NCBI RefSeq assembly: GCF_028369105.1
Contig: NZ_JAQNDO010000001.1
Location: 1 to 64,000 of the forward strand
Direction: 5' to 3'
Length of the DNA stretch: 64,000 nucleotides
Source of the DNA: Polyangium mundeleinium
GTDB taxonomy: Bacteria > Myxococcota_A > Polyangia > Polyangiales > Polyangiaceae
In this document: positions 17,562 to 27,126 of the stretch, piece by piece
Layout: each line of letters begins with the position of its first letter
How positions within the stretch are numbered: position 1 is the stretch's first letter
Program-made: the position numbers and the translations under genes
Notes under the pieces: generated by a model
Seen by the model: only the letters and a program-made list of their open reading frames with translations
Databases searched by the model: none
What the model was told of the DNA's origin: nothing

Positions 17562-18440
17562 ATGCGCTTCGGTTCCGTGCTCGCGTTCGTCTTGCTCGTC
17601 CCCGCCTCGTTCGGGCTCATCGGCTGTGGTGGTTCCCATCACGGCGGCTGGGGGGCGCGCGGTGCCTCGCAGGAGGCGGTCCGTCACATCACTGTCGTCG
17701 GCCATGGCGAGGCCATGGGCAAGCCCGACATCGCGCGGACGAGCCTCGGCGTCGAAGCCTCGGCGCCGACGGTCGAAGAGGCGATGAACCAGACGAGCGC
17801 GCGAATGAAGGCGATCCTCGACGCGCTGAAGAAGCTCGGTATCGAGGACAAGGACATCCAGACGGCGAATTTCTCGATCCAGGTCGAGCGTCCCTTCATC
17901 GATGGGCCGATGCCCGTGCCCATGCCCATGCCGGAGGCGCTCCCCGCGCCCGCGCCGGTGAAGGGCGGGAAGGCCGCCGCGGCTGCGGCGCCGGCTTCGG
18001 GTCCCGTCGCGTTGCCGCCTCCGCCGGCCGTGAAATACCGGGTGAGCAACACCGTGGAAGTGACGATCCGCGACGTGTCGAAGGCGAGCCGCGTCGTGCA
18101 GACGGCGGTCGACGCGGGGGCGAACAATGTGTGGAACGTGAGCTTCGGGATCGACGAGACGAAGGCGCTCGAAGCGACGGCGCGGGAGAAGGCGGTCGCG
18201 GACGCGAAGGCGCGCGCCGAGGTGCTGGCGAAGCTTTCGGGGGTCGAGCTCGGGCCGGTGATCAGCGTGAGCGAGGTCATCGGGCGCGGCCCGATCGGCC
18301 CGATGCCGATGATGGCCACGGCCGAGGCGAAATGGGGCGGCGGCGGCCCGCCGCTCGCGATGGGCGAGGTGACGTATTCGACCTCGATCGAGGTCATCTT
18401 CGGCATCAAGAAGGCGCCCGAGCCGCCCCCGGCGGAGTGA
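17562..18440 (+). CDS. SIMPL-domain (DUF541) lipoprotein
   Basis: A 292-aa protein with a perfect ribosome binding site, AAGGAGG at 17546-17552, nine bases before the ATG. The signal ends in a lipobox (SFGLIGC). The SIMPL domain covers about residues 40-285: ITVVGHGEAMGKPDIA, then the helix EEAMNQTSARMKAILDAL with LGIEDKDIQTANFSIQ, and later VTIRDVSKASRVVQTAVDAG. An Ala/Pro insert of about 45 residues interrupts it. Family members are exported proteins of unclear biochemical role. It stands alone between the hybrid kinase and the convergent nfeD operon. Confidence 0.85.
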   Translation: MRFGSVLAFVLLVPASFGLIGCGGSHHGGWGARGASQEAVRHITVVGHGEAMGKPDIARTSLGVEASAPTVEEAMNQTSARMKAILDALKKLGIEDKDIQTANFSIQVERPFIDGPMPVPMPMPEALPAPAPVKGGKAAAAAAPASGPVALPPPPAVKYRVSNTVEVTIRDVSKASRVVQTAVDAGANNVWNVSFGIDETKALEATAREKAVADAKARAEVLAKLSGVELGPVISVSEVIGRGPIGPMPMMATAEAKWGGGGPPLAMGEVTYSTSIEVIFGIKKAPEPPPAE

Positions 18441-18442
18441 TT

Positions 18443-18829
18443 TCAATCGGCGCCGCGCGGCGGACCGAGCAGGGCCCCGAGCAGGATCGCGCGACGCACG
18501 TCGCTAGGTTTTTCCAGAAGAACTGGTGACGTGCGCCGGCGGCGCGGCGGAGCAGGGGTCGCGTCGAGCGTGCTCGGGATCGCGGGGAGCTCCTCTTCGA
18601 GGGAGACCGGGCGCGCGGGGATTTCTTCCAGCAATTGATATTCCACCGGCGAGCGACGGTCGGGAAGAGGGCGTGACGGCGGCGCCCTTCCCAAAAGCGC
18701 TCGCCGGTGCGCCGTGAGCTCCCTCGCGGCGCGCTCCTGCGCTTTGCGGGCGGCCCGCGCGAGGAGCGCCGGCAGCACCGGCATCATCAAAAACAGGAGC
18801 ACGACGAGCAGCGAGACGAGCCCCTCCAT
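18443..18829 (-). CDS. Small membrane-anchored protein of unknown function downstream of floA
   Basis: A 128-aa protein. Residues 3-27 form a single strongly hydrophobic helix (LVSLLVVLLFLMMPVLPALL), followed by a basic Ala/Arg-rich helix and a Pro-rich tail. It starts four bases after the floA stop, so it is probably translated with nfeD-floA and may associate with the same membrane assembly. No homologous family is recognised. The stop at 18443 is only two bases from the convergent SIMPL gene. Confidence 0.65.
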   Translation of the reverse strand: MEGLVSLLVVLLFLMMPVLPALLARAARKAQERAARELTAHRRALLGRAPPSRPLPDRRSPVEYQLLEEIPARPVSLEEELPAIPSTLDATPAPPRRRRTSPVLLEKPSDVRRAILLGALLGPPRGAD

Positions 18830-18833
18830 GGCC

Positions 18834-19823
18834 TCACCGTCGTCCTTGTCCGATTGCCGGCCTCACGTCGGAGGGCACGTCGTTCGCCACCGAATGCCGC
18901 ATGGCCGTGTCCGCTTCGAGGTTCCGCATTCGATAATAATCGAAGATGCCGAGGTTGCCCGACCGGAACGCCTCGGCCATCGCGCGTGGCACGTCCGCCT
19001 CCGACTCCACGACCCGCGCGCGCATCTCCTGCTCCAGCGCCACGGCCATTGCGCGGCGCTCCTCCGCCTTCGCCTGCGCGATCTGTTTGTCCGCGTTCGC
19101 CTGGTCGATCTGGAGCTTCGCCCCGATGTTCGCGCCGACGTCCACGTCCGCGATGTCGATCGACAGGATCTCGAACGCCGTGCCCGCGTCGAGCCCGCGC
19201 GCGAGGATGTTTTTCGAGATGTGATCGGGGTTCTCCAGCACCTCCTTGTGCGTCGAGGCCGAGCCGATCGTGCTCACCATTCCCTCGCCGACACGCGCGA
19301 TGACCGTCTCCTCGCCGGCGCCGCCGACGAGCCGGTCGAGGTTCGTCCGCACCGTCACGCGCGCGATCGCGATGAGCTGAATGCCGTCCTTCGCCACCGC
19401 GGCGATCCGCGGCGTCTCGATCACCCTGGGCAACACGGACATCTTGACCGCGTCGAGCACATCTCGCCCGGCGAGGTCGATCGCCGCGGCGCGCTTGAGC
19501 GGGAGGTGGATGTTCGCCTTGTCGGCCGAGATCAGCGCATTGACCACGCGCGTCACGTTGCCGCCCGCGAGGTAATGCGCTTCGAGGTCGTTCGTGGACA
19601 CGTCGAGCCCGGCCTTCACCGCGCTGATCCGCCCATTCACGATGACGCCGGGCGGCACCCGGCGAAACCGCATGCCCACGAGTGACGACAGCCCCACGTA
19701 CGCCCCCGAGGCCCACGCCGCGATCCAGAGCGGCAGGGGGATCAGGTACAGGACGACGAAGAGGCCCACGAGCACGAGGCCGACGATCCCGATGATCCCG
19801 AGCTCCACGCCGAACATGGCCAT
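18834..19823 (-). CDS. floA: Flotillin-like protein FloA
   Basis: A 329-aa protein, matching the usual length of FloA/YqfA. Residues of about 5-45 form the membrane-inserted hairpin ([19 protein letters not shown]). The SPFH domain follows ([65 protein letters not shown]), and the C-terminal helical region is rich in Ala, Glu and Gln ([21 protein letters not shown]). FloA scaffolds membrane microdomains. Its ATG follows the nfeD stop directly (TGAATG), and AAGG lies just upstream inside nfeD. The NfeD-flotillin pairing is well known and supports both calls. Confidence 0.92.
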   Translation of the reverse strand: MAMFGVELGIIGIVGLVLVGLFVVLYLIPLPLWIAAWASGAYVGLSSLVGMRFRRVPPGVIVNGRISAVKAGLDVSTNDLEAHYLAGGNVTRVVNALISADKANIHLPLKRAAAIDLAGRDVLDAVKMSVLPRVIETPRIAAVAKDGIQLIAIARVTVRTNLDRLVGGAGEETVIARVGEGMVSTIGSASTHKEVLENPDHISKNILARGLDAGTAFEILSIDIADVDVGANIGAKLQIDQANADKQIAQAKAEERRAMAVALEQEMRARVVESEADVPRAMAEAFRSGNLGIFDYYRMRNLEADTAMRHSVANDVPSDVRPAIGQGRR

Positions 19824-21203
19824 TCACCTTTTTTCTTTCTCGCCGGCGCGCCGCACGACCACGTAACTCCGCTCCACGCGAAGCACCTCGAGCGGCGTGC
19901 CGGCCGGGATGTATTCGCCCTCGGAGAGCGCATCGACCCGCGCGCCCGTGATCTCCGCGACGCCTGAAGGCCGCAGCGGCGAGGCCGCCTTGCCGAGGTC
20001 GCCGGGCAAAATCGCGTCGAGGGGCGAGGCCGGGAAGGGGAGCGCGTGCTCGAGATGCCCGGTTTCGAGGACGAGCCTGCGGCCGAAGGGCAATCGAGGG
20101 AGGAATCGCAAAAGGAGGGCGGCCCCGACGAGCATGACGGCGAGCGCGACGGCGACCTCGGCCGCGGCTTGCACGGCGCCCTCCGTGGTCACGCCCGGCC
20201 CGACGAAGCTCATCCCGAGCCCCGTGAGCACGGCCGCGACGCCGAGGACGCCTGCCAGGCCAAACCCCGGGATCACGAAAATCTCCAGCAAAAGGAGCGC
20301 GATTCCGCCGCCCACGAGCGCGAGCTCCTCCCAGCCCACGAGCGCGAGGATCGCGTGCGACCAGAAAAACAGCGCCAGGCAAACGAGGCCGACGATGCCT
20401 GGCGCGCCAAACCCGGGCGTGCGGATCTCCACGAAGAGCCCCATCAACCCGAACCCGAGCAGGAGCGAGCTGACCAAGGGCGACGTCGAGAACCGCACGA
20501 GACTCTCCGCCCAGTTCGGCGCGAGCGTGCGAATCTCCGCGCCGGACAAACCACGTTTCGCCAGGATGTTGTCGAGGGAGTCGGCGCGATCGTTTGCGGC
20601 GCCGAGCGCAAGCGCCTCCTCGGTCGTCAGCGTGAGCAGCTTGCCTTTCGCCACGACGCCCGGGATCTCCACATCAGAATCGACCATGGCCTCGAAGAGC
20701 GCAGGCGGCCGGCCGCGCGCCTCGGCCGTGGCGCGAAACTCTTTGCGTACGAACGACGTCGCCTTTTCCCCCGCGGGCTCCGTTTGCCCCTGGGGCCCGG
20801 CGACGACGGGCGCGGCGGCGCCGATCGTCGCGCCCGGGGCCATCGTGATGTCCTCGGCCGCGAGCGCGATGAGCGCGCCCGCGGAGATCGCCCGCGGATC
20901 GACGAACGCGACCGTGGGGATCCGCGCGTCGAGCAGCGCATCCCGAATGACGAGGGCCGCGTCGACGCGCCCCCCGAGGGTATCGATGGGCAAGACGAGC
21001 GCGGCGGCGCCGGCCTGCTCGGCCTCGCGCACGGCGCGCTGCACGTAAGGCGCGAGGCCATTGTCGATTTCACCCCGAAGGGGCGCGACGTACACGATGG
21101 GCCGCGCCGTCGCCTGGCCGCGCGCGGACGCGCCGAACAGGAGGGCCCAAAGAGCGAGCACGAGAACCCCTACGCGACGTCGAGACGAGGCGCGATTCGC
21201 CAC
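19824..21203 (-). CDS. nfeD: NfeD family membrane-bound serine protease (ClpP-like plus NfeD domain)
   Basis: A 459-aa protein with an N-terminal signal peptide. Residues of about 35-230 are a ClpP/SppA-like protease domain: VYVAPLRGEIDNGLAPYVQRA, LPIDTLGGRVDAAL, and SAGALIALAA with the candidate nucleophile serine. A conserved-type Lys lies in the following helix (EKATSFVRKEF). Residues of about 235-390 contain several membrane helices, and the last 60 residues are an OB-fold NfeD domain (LGKAASPLRPSGVAEI). The family cleaves membrane proteins such as stomatins/flotillins. Overlapping regulation with floA is implied by the adjoining stop and start codons. Confidence 0.9.
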   Translation of the reverse strand: MANRASSRRRVGVLVLALWALLFGASARGQATARPIVYVAPLRGEIDNGLAPYVQRAVREAEQAGAAALVLPIDTLGGRVDAALVIRDALLDARIPTVAFVDPRAISAGALIALAAEDITMAPGATIGAAAPVVAGPQGQTEPAGEKATSFVRKEFRATAEARGRPPALFEAMVDSDVEIPGVVAKGKLLTLTTEEALALGAANDRADSLDNILAKRGLSGAEIRTLAPNWAESLVRFSTSPLVSSLLLGFGLMGLFVEIRTPGFGAPGIVGLVCLALFFWSHAILALVGWEELALVGGGIALLLLEIFVIPGFGLAGVLGVAAVLTGLGMSFVGPGVTTEGAVQAAAEVAVALAVMLVGAALLLRFLPRLPFGRRLVLETGHLEHALPFPASPLDAILPGDLGKAASPLRPSGVAEITGARVDALSEGEYIPAGTPLEVLRVERSYVVVRRAGEKEKR

Positions 21204-21259
21204 ACGAAAACCCCCACGATAAGGCTAGGGCTCCCGGGGCGAGGCGGAAGGGGGATTTC

Positions 21260-24200
21260 TCAGCGCGTGGGTTCGGGCGACGCCGGGCGATCGTCCAGGT
21301 GCACGACGTCCTTCGTGGCCCCATCGAGCCAGGCCCGCAGGCCCGTCTCGTCCGCGGGCAGGTCGTCGCCCCAGAGCCGCACCGTCCGATCCTGGCCCGT
21401 CGAGACGAGCGCCCGACCGTCGGGCGAAAAGGCGACCGACGCAACGCCGCCCGCGTGTCCGGCGAGCGGTCGATCCTCGTGGCTCTCCAGGTCCCAGATG
21501 CGGGCGCTGCCGTCGAGGCTCGCCGAGGCGATCCGTTTTCCGTCGGAGGAGACGGAAATGCTCACCACGGTTTTTCCGTGTCCGCGCAGGATCTCGCGGG
21601 GTTTGCCCGTCGCCGTCTCCCAAAGCCGCACGGAGGGCTCCGAGCCGAGCGAGGCGAACGTGGCGCCGTCCGGGAAAAACACGATCTGCGTGACGCCATT
21701 GCCGCTCGCGTCGATCACCCGCCCCTGGCCGGTCGCGAGGTCCCAGAGCCCGATGGTATGGTCGGCGCTGCCCGAGGCGAGCGTCTTTCCATCTGGCGAA
21801 AATGCGACCGCGCGGACCGGGCGCTCGTAGGTGCCGAGCGTCTTTGCTTCTTTCGTCGCGAATCGATACACGCGCACGGTCTTGTCGGCGCTGCCCGTGG
21901 CGAGGACCGCGCCGTCCGGCGAGAACGCGAGCGTCTCGACGGGTTTGTCGTGCTCGAAGAGGACCTCGGCCTGTCCGGAGGCGACGTTCCAAAGCCGGAT
22001 CTTCTTGTCGGCGCCGCCGGAGGCGAGGTGTTTTCCGTCGGGCGCAATGGCGATACGCGCGACGCGCCCCGCATGGCCGCGGAGCACCTTGGGGGGTTGG
22101 CCCGAGAGCGAGGCAATACGCACGGCGCCGTCCTCGCCGGCGGAGGCGATCGCGGTTCCATCCGGAAAAACCCGCAAATCGCTGACCTTGCCGCTGTGCC
22201 GATCGACGATCTGCGGCGCGCCCGAGGCGAGGTCGAAGAGGCGCACCGTGCCGTCGTCCGCCGCCGAAACGACGCGTTTTCCATCAGGCAGGAAGGCCGC
22301 GGTCGTGGCTGCGCCGTCGTGCTCGCCGACCACACGATCGATCTGCGTGCCGAGCTCCCACACCCGCATCGTCTGGTCGAAGCCCGCCGCGGCGAGGCGC
22401 TTTCCATCCGGCGAGAACGCGACGCCGTGGAGCCCGAGCCAATCCTGGAAGCCGCCGAGCGTGCGGCGCTGGCCATTGCCGACGTCCCACAAGACCACGT
22501 TGCGGTCCTGCCCCACCGCGGCGACGCGGCTGCCATCGGGCGAGAGCGCGAGCGTTTTGATCTCGCCGCCATACTGGCCGAGCAGCCGGGTCGCGCCGTT
22601 CGAGAGGTCAGCATAACGAACCGCGCGGTCCTTCGAGCCGGAGACGAACGCGGTGCCATTCGGCAAGAACGCGAGCGCCGTGACCTCCTTCGTGTGACCG
22701 GGGAACGTGCGGAGCGCGCCTTTCGAGGTGTTCCACAGCCGCATCGAGCCGTCGACGCCGCCCGTGACCACGAACATCCCGTCGCTGGAGACGGCGATGC
22801 TGGAGCAAACCGAGGTTTGGCCACCGAAACTGCGGCTGTTGTCCGTCGCGACGTCCCAAACGACGAGTTTGCCCTTTTCGACGAGGACGAGCGTGCGGCC
22901 GTCCCCCGAAAAGACCGCGCCGCGGCTCAATTCGACGCCGGTGTTCTCCGCGACCCGTTTTCCCGTGCCCGCCGGGACGTTCCAGAGAAAGACGCCGTCG
23001 CCAAAGCCCTGCGAGGTGAGCCATTGGCCGTTCGCCGAGAAGCGGATGCTCGTCACCCATTGCTCGTGGCCCGCGAGGACACGCGAGGTGCCCGACGCGA
23101 GGTCCCAAATCCGCACGGATTTGTCCTTGCCGCCCGTGGCGAGGAGCTTTCCGTCAGGCGAAAATGCCGCGACCCAGACCTCGTCGCCGTGCCCGGAGAG
23201 GACCTTGTGCGTGCCGGTTTCGAGGTCCCATACCCGCACGGTTCGGTCGTCGCTTGCGGTCGCAATGGTGCGGCCGTCGGGCGCGACCGCGACCGCATTG
23301 ATGCCGCCGCTGTGCGCCCGGAAGACCTTTCCAATGCCGCGTGCGAGCGCGTCGGCGGCGAGGGTGCGCGCGGCGGGGAAACGCGGGCTGTTCGGCGAGA
23401 GCGTCTTCAACCACGCGATGGCCTGGCTCGGGTCCCGCTCCATGAGGCCGCGGGCCTGCGAGATCGTGAGCTCGTCGGCGCGCTTCGTGGCCTCGGCCTG
23501 CTTTTGCTGGGCTTCGAGGCGCTGCGCCTGGGCCTCGGCCTTTTGCTGCTGCGCCTCGATCTCGTTCGCCTGCGCTCGATTGCGCTCCTGGATGATGCGC
23601 GTGAGGCTCAAGATGCCGACGACCGAGAGGGCCACGACGCCGACCAGGCCCACGAGGAGCGGCGTACGGCGGCGCTTGATGAAGCGGCGGACGATCTCGC
23701 CGCGCGAATACGTGTGTGCCGCGACGAACTGGCCCATCTGGAAACGACGCAGGTCGTCCGCCAGCTCCTTCGCCGTCGGATATCGCTTCGCCGCGTCGCG
23801 GGCCATCGCTTTCTCCACGATGGCGAGCAGGTCCTCGGGGATTCCTTTTTGCCGCTCGGCGAGCGGCACGGGCGGCGCTTCGAGGACCTTGAGGGCCACG
23901 TCGATCACGTCTCCACCCGGGACGTCGTACGGGGCCACGCCGGAGAGCGCGCGATAGAGCAGCGCGCCGATCGCATACACGTCCGCGCGCTCGTCCACGG
24001 GTTTGGCCATGGCCTGCTCCGGGGGCATGTACGCGGGCGTGCCCATGATCGCGCCGACGGACGTCAAATGCGCGCTCCTGCTGACCGATTTCTCCTCGGA
24101 CGCCAGCGGCCGGGGTTTGCCGGAGAGCGGCTCGGCGAAGTCGTCGTTCAGGTCCTTCGCGAGGCCCCAATCGATGACCACGGTCTCGCCGAACCGACCG

Positions 24201-24751
24201 ACGAGGACGTTCGCCGGCTTGAGGTCGCGATGGACGATCCGCTGGCTATGCGCATACGCCATCGCGTCGGCCACGGCGAGCAGGTGCGGGAGCAGGGCGA
24301 GGCGCGCTTCGAGCGTGTGCGCCTCGTTCATCACGTCGCCGAGGGGTTTGCCCGTGATGAGCTTCATCGCGTAGAACGGCTCGCCCGTCGGCCAGCGGCC
24401 GGCCTCGTGCACGGGGACGATCGAGGGATGCTGGAGGCGCGCCGTGATGATCGCCTCGTACACGAAGCGCTCGGCCTCGGCCGCGTCCGTGGAGAGCAGC
24501 TCCTTGATGGCGACCGTGCGGTCGAGCCGCGTATCACGCGCCTTCATGATGCGGCCGATCCCGCCCTCGGCGAAGACACCGCTGACGGCGTAGGCCGTGC
24601 GCTGGACGAGCGGGAGCGACGCGGGGGTGAGCGCGGGGCGCGTCGCCGGCGGCGGCGGAGGTGGCGGCGCGTTGCGGAAGGAGGCGATCTCCGCGTCCGA
24701 GATCTCCAGCTCGTCGATGGAGGGCCTGTCGAGGGGAGGGTTTGCCGGCAC
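21260..24751 (-). CDS. Ser/Thr protein kinase with transmembrane segment and WD40 repeats
   Basis: A 1163-aa protein starting at GTG 24751. The kinase domain covers residues 52-345: a Gly-rich loop (GVFAEGGIGRIM), Lys83 in VAIKEL, HRDLKPANVL at 174-183, a DWG triplet at 194-196 in place of DFG, and GTPAYMPPEQ. A membrane helix lies at about 364-388 (LLVGLVGVVALSVVGILSL), followed by a Gln/Ala-rich coiled coil and a helical segment (ERDPSQAIAWLKTL). The remaining 680 residues hold, by my count, sixteen WD40 repeats (typical: VAFSPDGKTLASGSADHTIGLWDL), enough for two propellers. Catalytic residues are intact. The repeats would be extracytoplasmic if the single helix crosses the membrane; this is known for the family but not shown here. 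Confidence 0.92.
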   Translation of the reverse strand: MPANPPLDRPSIDELEISDAEIASFRNAPPPPPPPATRPALTPASLPLVQRTAYAVSGVFAEGGIGRIMKARDTRLDRTVAIKELLSTDAAEAERFVYEAIITARLQHPSIVPVHEAGRWPTGEPFYAMKLITGKPLGDVMNEAHTLEARLALLPHLLAVADAMAYAHSQRIVHRDLKPANVLVGRFGETVVIDWGLAKDLNDDFAEPLSGKPRPLASEEKSVSRSAHLTSVGAIMGTPAYMPPEQAMAKPVDERADVYAIGALLYRALSGVAPYDVPGGDVIDVALKVLEAPPVPLAERQKGIPEDLLAIVEKAMARDAAKRYPTAKELADDLRRFQMGQFVAAHTYSRGEIVRRFIKRRRTPLLVGLVGVVALSVVGILSLTRIIQERNRAQANEIEAQQQKAEAQAQRLEAQQKQAEATKRADELTISQARGLMERDPSQAIAWLKTLSPNSPRFPAARTLAADALARGIGKVFRAHSGGINAVAVAPDGRTIATASDDRTVRVWDLETGTHKVLSGHGDEVWVAAFSPDGKLLATGGKDKSVRIWDLASGTSRVLAGHEQWVTSIRFSANGQWLTSQGFGDGVFLWNVPAGTGKRVAENTGVELSRGAVFSGDGRTLVLVEKGKLVVWDVATDNSRSFGGQTSVCSSIAVSSDGMFVVTGGVDGSMRLWNTSKGALRTFPGHTKEVTALAFLPNGTAFVSGSKDRAVRYADLSNGATRLLGQYGGEIKTLALSPDGSRVAAVGQDRNVVLWDVGNGQRRTLGGFQDWLGLHGVAFSPDGKRLAAAGFDQTMRVWELGTQIDRVVGEHDGAATTAAFLPDGKRVVSAADDGTVRLFDLASGAPQIVDRHSGKVSDLRVFPDGTAIASAGEDGAVRIASLSGQPPKVLRGHAGRVARIAIAPDGKHLASGGADKKIRLWNVASGQAEVLFEHDKPVETLAFSPDGAVLATGSADKTVRVYRFATKEAKTLGTYERPVRAVAFSPDGKTLASGSADHTIGLWDLATGQGRVIDASGNGVTQIVFFPDGATFASLGSEPSVRLWETATGKPREILRGHGKTVVSISVSSDGKRIASASLDGSARIWDLESHEDRPLAGHAGGVASVAFSPDGRALVSTGQDRTVRLWGDDLPADETGLRAWLDGATKDVVHLDDRPASPEPTR

Positions 24752-24848
24752 GGGGGCAGAGTATCCGATTTGCGTTTGGCCGGCACAGGGGAGCCGAGCG
24801 GCGTGGTCGTGCTTTTTCCTTGCCGCCCGTAGATCCAGGACGTGCGGG

Positions 24849-25634
24849 TCAGGACGGATCGGCGCGCTCCTTGAGGCTCCGGAGCGGTTGGCCGTCCATG
24901 ACGCGCCGGAGGAGGACCGGCCAGTCCTTCCATTCCGTGCCGCAGAGTCGATCCATGATCGCGGACTGGAAGCTGTAATGGCCTGTCCAGCGGGCGTGAT
25001 GGAGCGCGTGATAGACGAAGGGGTTCGCGTTGATGGAGCGCCATCGGATGCCCGTCACCGAGCGCGTGATCTCCACGTTCGCGTGCCCGACGATGTTGCC
25101 GCCGATGTTGACCACGAGATAAGCGGCCCAGCCCCAGAAGCCGATCGGCGCGACGTACGACATCACGAGCGGCATCCCCGCATACCCGATCATCCAGGCG
25201 CACGACTCGACGAAGCTCATCGATTGTCCCGTGAGCGGCGTCGTCACGTGGGAGCGATGATGCCACCGGTGAAACCGCACGAGCGCGCGGTGGTGCATGG
25301 CCCGATGCAGGAAGTAATAATACACCTGAAAGCCCGCGCCCATCGCGAAGAACGTGAGGCCGTCCCGCACGAGCGAGGTCTCGCCGAAGCGCACCAGGCC
25401 CGAGGAGAGTACGGCCGTGAACGTCGTCACGGCGACCGCGAGAAAGACGAGGTTGCCCACGAGCTCGAAGCGGTACTGGCCCTCCGCGAGAGGCACGTCG
25501 AAAATGCGGCGGCGCGGCAGCAGGCGCTCGAGCGCGAACCCGATCGGCACGTTGAAGATCGTCAAACCCAGGAAGAAGGCGAGCACGATCAAGGCCAGCT
25601 CGGGCAAGGAGGCCTGGATAAGGAGGTCGGGCAT
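24849..25634 (-). CDS. Fatty acid hydroxylase / sterol desaturase family membrane protein
   Basis: A 261-aa integral membrane protein. The di-iron histidine boxes of the superfamily are present: HRAMHH near residue 110, HRWHHRSH near 122 and VYHALHHARWTGHY near 208. Four to five hydrophobic segments surround them. The family inserts hydroxyl groups or double bonds into lipids or sterols using oxygen. The substrate cannot be assigned; polyangial myxobacteria make unusual lipids and sterols, so several are possible. About 98 bases separate it from the WD40 kinase, with no clear terminator between them. Confidence 0.88.
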   Translation of the reverse strand: MPDLLIQASLPELALIVLAFFLGLTIFNVPIGFALERLLPRRRIFDVPLAEGQYRFELVGNLVFLAVAVTTFTAVLSSGLVRFGETSLVRDGLTFFAMGAGFQVYYYFLHRAMHHRALVRFHRWHHRSHVTTPLTGQSMSFVESCAWMIGYAGMPLVMSYVAPIGFWGWAAYLVVNIGGNIVGHANVEITRSVTGIRWRSINANPFVYHALHHARWTGHYSFQSAIMDRLCGTEWKDWPVLLRRVMDGQPLRSLKERADPS

Positions 25635-25795
25635 GTTCCACCCGTAGCGGCGAATAGATGCGCATTCAAGAGATCCCGTGGCTGGGCTCGCTCGACTCGT
25701 CCGCGCTCGCCGACCCCTCGCGCCGTCCGTCCGTTACATCCCGTGCCGTCCCGCGCGGTCCGCCCTTGGCGCCCCGATTGCACCGCGGACGCGGC

Positions 25796-26197
25796 ATGAA
25801 GAAGATCCGCACCCGATACGCTCCCGCTCTTCTGTTCGTCGTCCTCGGCACCGGCGTCGCGCTCGGCGCCTGCAGCCGTGAGAACCGCGCCCTCGGCGAG
25901 TCGCCCCGCGGCGACGTCGCCCGCGCGCTGCAATCGCTGGCCGATGCGCGCTGCGACCGCGCCGTGCGCTGCAACCAGATCGGCGCCGGGCAGCGCTGGT
26001 CGAGCCGCGATGCGTGTATCCAGTCCGTGCGCCAAGCCGAGCGCAAGGACATCAACCTGTACGAATGCACCGGGGGCGTCGATCAGAAGGAGCTCTCGGA
26101 GTGCCTGAACGAGATCAACACGGCCAATTGCGAGTCCGCCTTCGACGCCCTCGCCCAGATGGCCGCCTGCCGCTCCAGCGACATGTGCCTCCACTGA
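25796..26197 (+). CDS. Small Cys-containing lipoprotein of unknown function
   Basis: A 133-aa protein starting at ATG 25796, chosen because it gives a clean lipoprotein signal (MKKIRTRYAPALL to ALGAC). The mature part has a conserved-looking pattern of paired cysteines in helices (ARCDRAVRCNQIG, SRDACIQSVRQAE, then YECTGGVDQKEL, ANCESAFDALAQM and CRSSDMC). Comparable small lipoproteins with this spacing occur in many copies in myxobacterial genomes; their role is unknown. It stands alone between the divergent hydroxylase and the coiled-coil protein. Confidence 0.7.
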   Translation: MKKIRTRYAPALLFVVLGTGVALGACSRENRALGESPRGDVARALQSLADARCDRAVRCNQIGAGQRWSSRDACIQSVRQAERKDINLYECTGGVDQKELSECLNEINTANCESAFDALAQMAACRSSDMCLH

Positions 26198-26367
26198 GGA
26201 CGTCCTCGCGGGGTCCGCGCACACCAGACCACCTGGCGAAAAAATTACCGGGCGGGTTCAAAGTTCCATGGGGGATGTGCGTCCAATCCTTGCGCACGAC
26301 GTGATGGCCGCCCTCGGCGGTGCCCGTCGATGACGTGATCCTTTGCCCTATCGGGAGGCATTCCCCC

Positions 26368-27126
26368 ATGGCCGCCACGCGAGACAACTCCGTCCTTTTT
26401 TCGCTGAACCAGCTCCTTTCTCTGCACGAGCAGGCCGTGCGCGAAGAAGAAGAGGCCGCGCGGGCTCGGGTCGAGGCCGAGCGAATCGCCCGAGAAGAGG
26501 CGGCCCGACGCGAGGCCGTGGCTCTGCAGCAAAAGGCGCAGGCCGAGGCCGAGCGAATCGCCCGGGAAGAGGCGGCCCGGCGCGAGGAGGCGGCGCGGCT
26601 CGAGGCGCTGCGGCTCGCGGAGGTGGAGCGCGCGCGCGCCGAGGTCGAGGCCCAGGCCCGCATGGAGATGATGCGCAAGGCCGACGAGCACGAGCGGGCG
26701 CTCGCAGCGCTGCGCGAGGATGAAAAGAAGAAGAAGCTGAAGCGCGCCCTGGTCTCGAGCGTGCTCGGCGCCGCGGCGCTGATCGGCGGCGGGATGGGCC
26801 TGTATTTCGGCAAGATCAAGCCGGACCAGGACGCGTCGCTGGCCAACCAGTCGGCCGAGGTCGAGGCGACGCGCGAGGAGGCGGCGCGGCTGCGCGCGAA
26901 GCTCGACGCGAATGGAAAGCGGCTCGACGAGACCGCGGCGCGCCTCGAAGAGGAGAAGCGCCGGGCGCGCGAGCTCGAAGAGGCGAAGAGCGCAGCGAAC
27001 GAGGCCCCGGCGACGCGCCCCGTGCAAAAGGGGCCGGTGCCCAAGCAGCACGAGGGCCCGAAGACGGGCGGCAAGTGCCTGCCTGGCGAGCCGGGCTGCG
27101 ATCTCGACGGAAATCGCCTGTTCTAG
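26368..27126 (+). CDS. Coiled-coil protein with one transmembrane segment
   Basis: A 252-aa protein starting at ATG 26368, preceded by GGGAGG with nine bases of spacing. Residues of about 15-130 are a long Glu/Arg/Ala coiled coil with internal repeats (ERIAREEAARRE occurs twice). Residues of about 142-160 form a membrane helix (ALVSSVLGAAALIGGGMGL). A second coiled coil follows, then a Lys/Pro tail with a short cysteine pair (CLPGEPGC). The N-terminal coil is predicted cytosolic and the second coil extracytoplasmic. No family is recognised; a structural or tethering role is only a guess. Its TAG stop overlaps the ppc stop on the other strand. Confidence 0.7.
   Translation: MAATRDNSVLFSLNQLLSLHEQAVREEEEAARARVEAERIAREEAARREAVALQQKAQAEAERIAREEAARREEAARLEALRLAEVERARAEVEAQARMEMMRKADEHERALAALREDEKKKKLKRALVSSVLGAAALIGGGMGLYFGKIKPDQDASLANQSAEVEATREEAARLRAKLDANGKRLDETAARLEEEKRRARELEEAKSAANEAPATRPVQKGPVPKQHEGPKTGGKCLPGEPGCDLDGNRLF

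Noticed and set aside
20046-24832. Very long plus-strand open frames (594 and 1177 codons) across nfeD and the WD40 kinase
   Set aside because: They are antisense shadows: Arg/His-rich, without domains, caused by high GC at codon position three in the true minus-strand genes.
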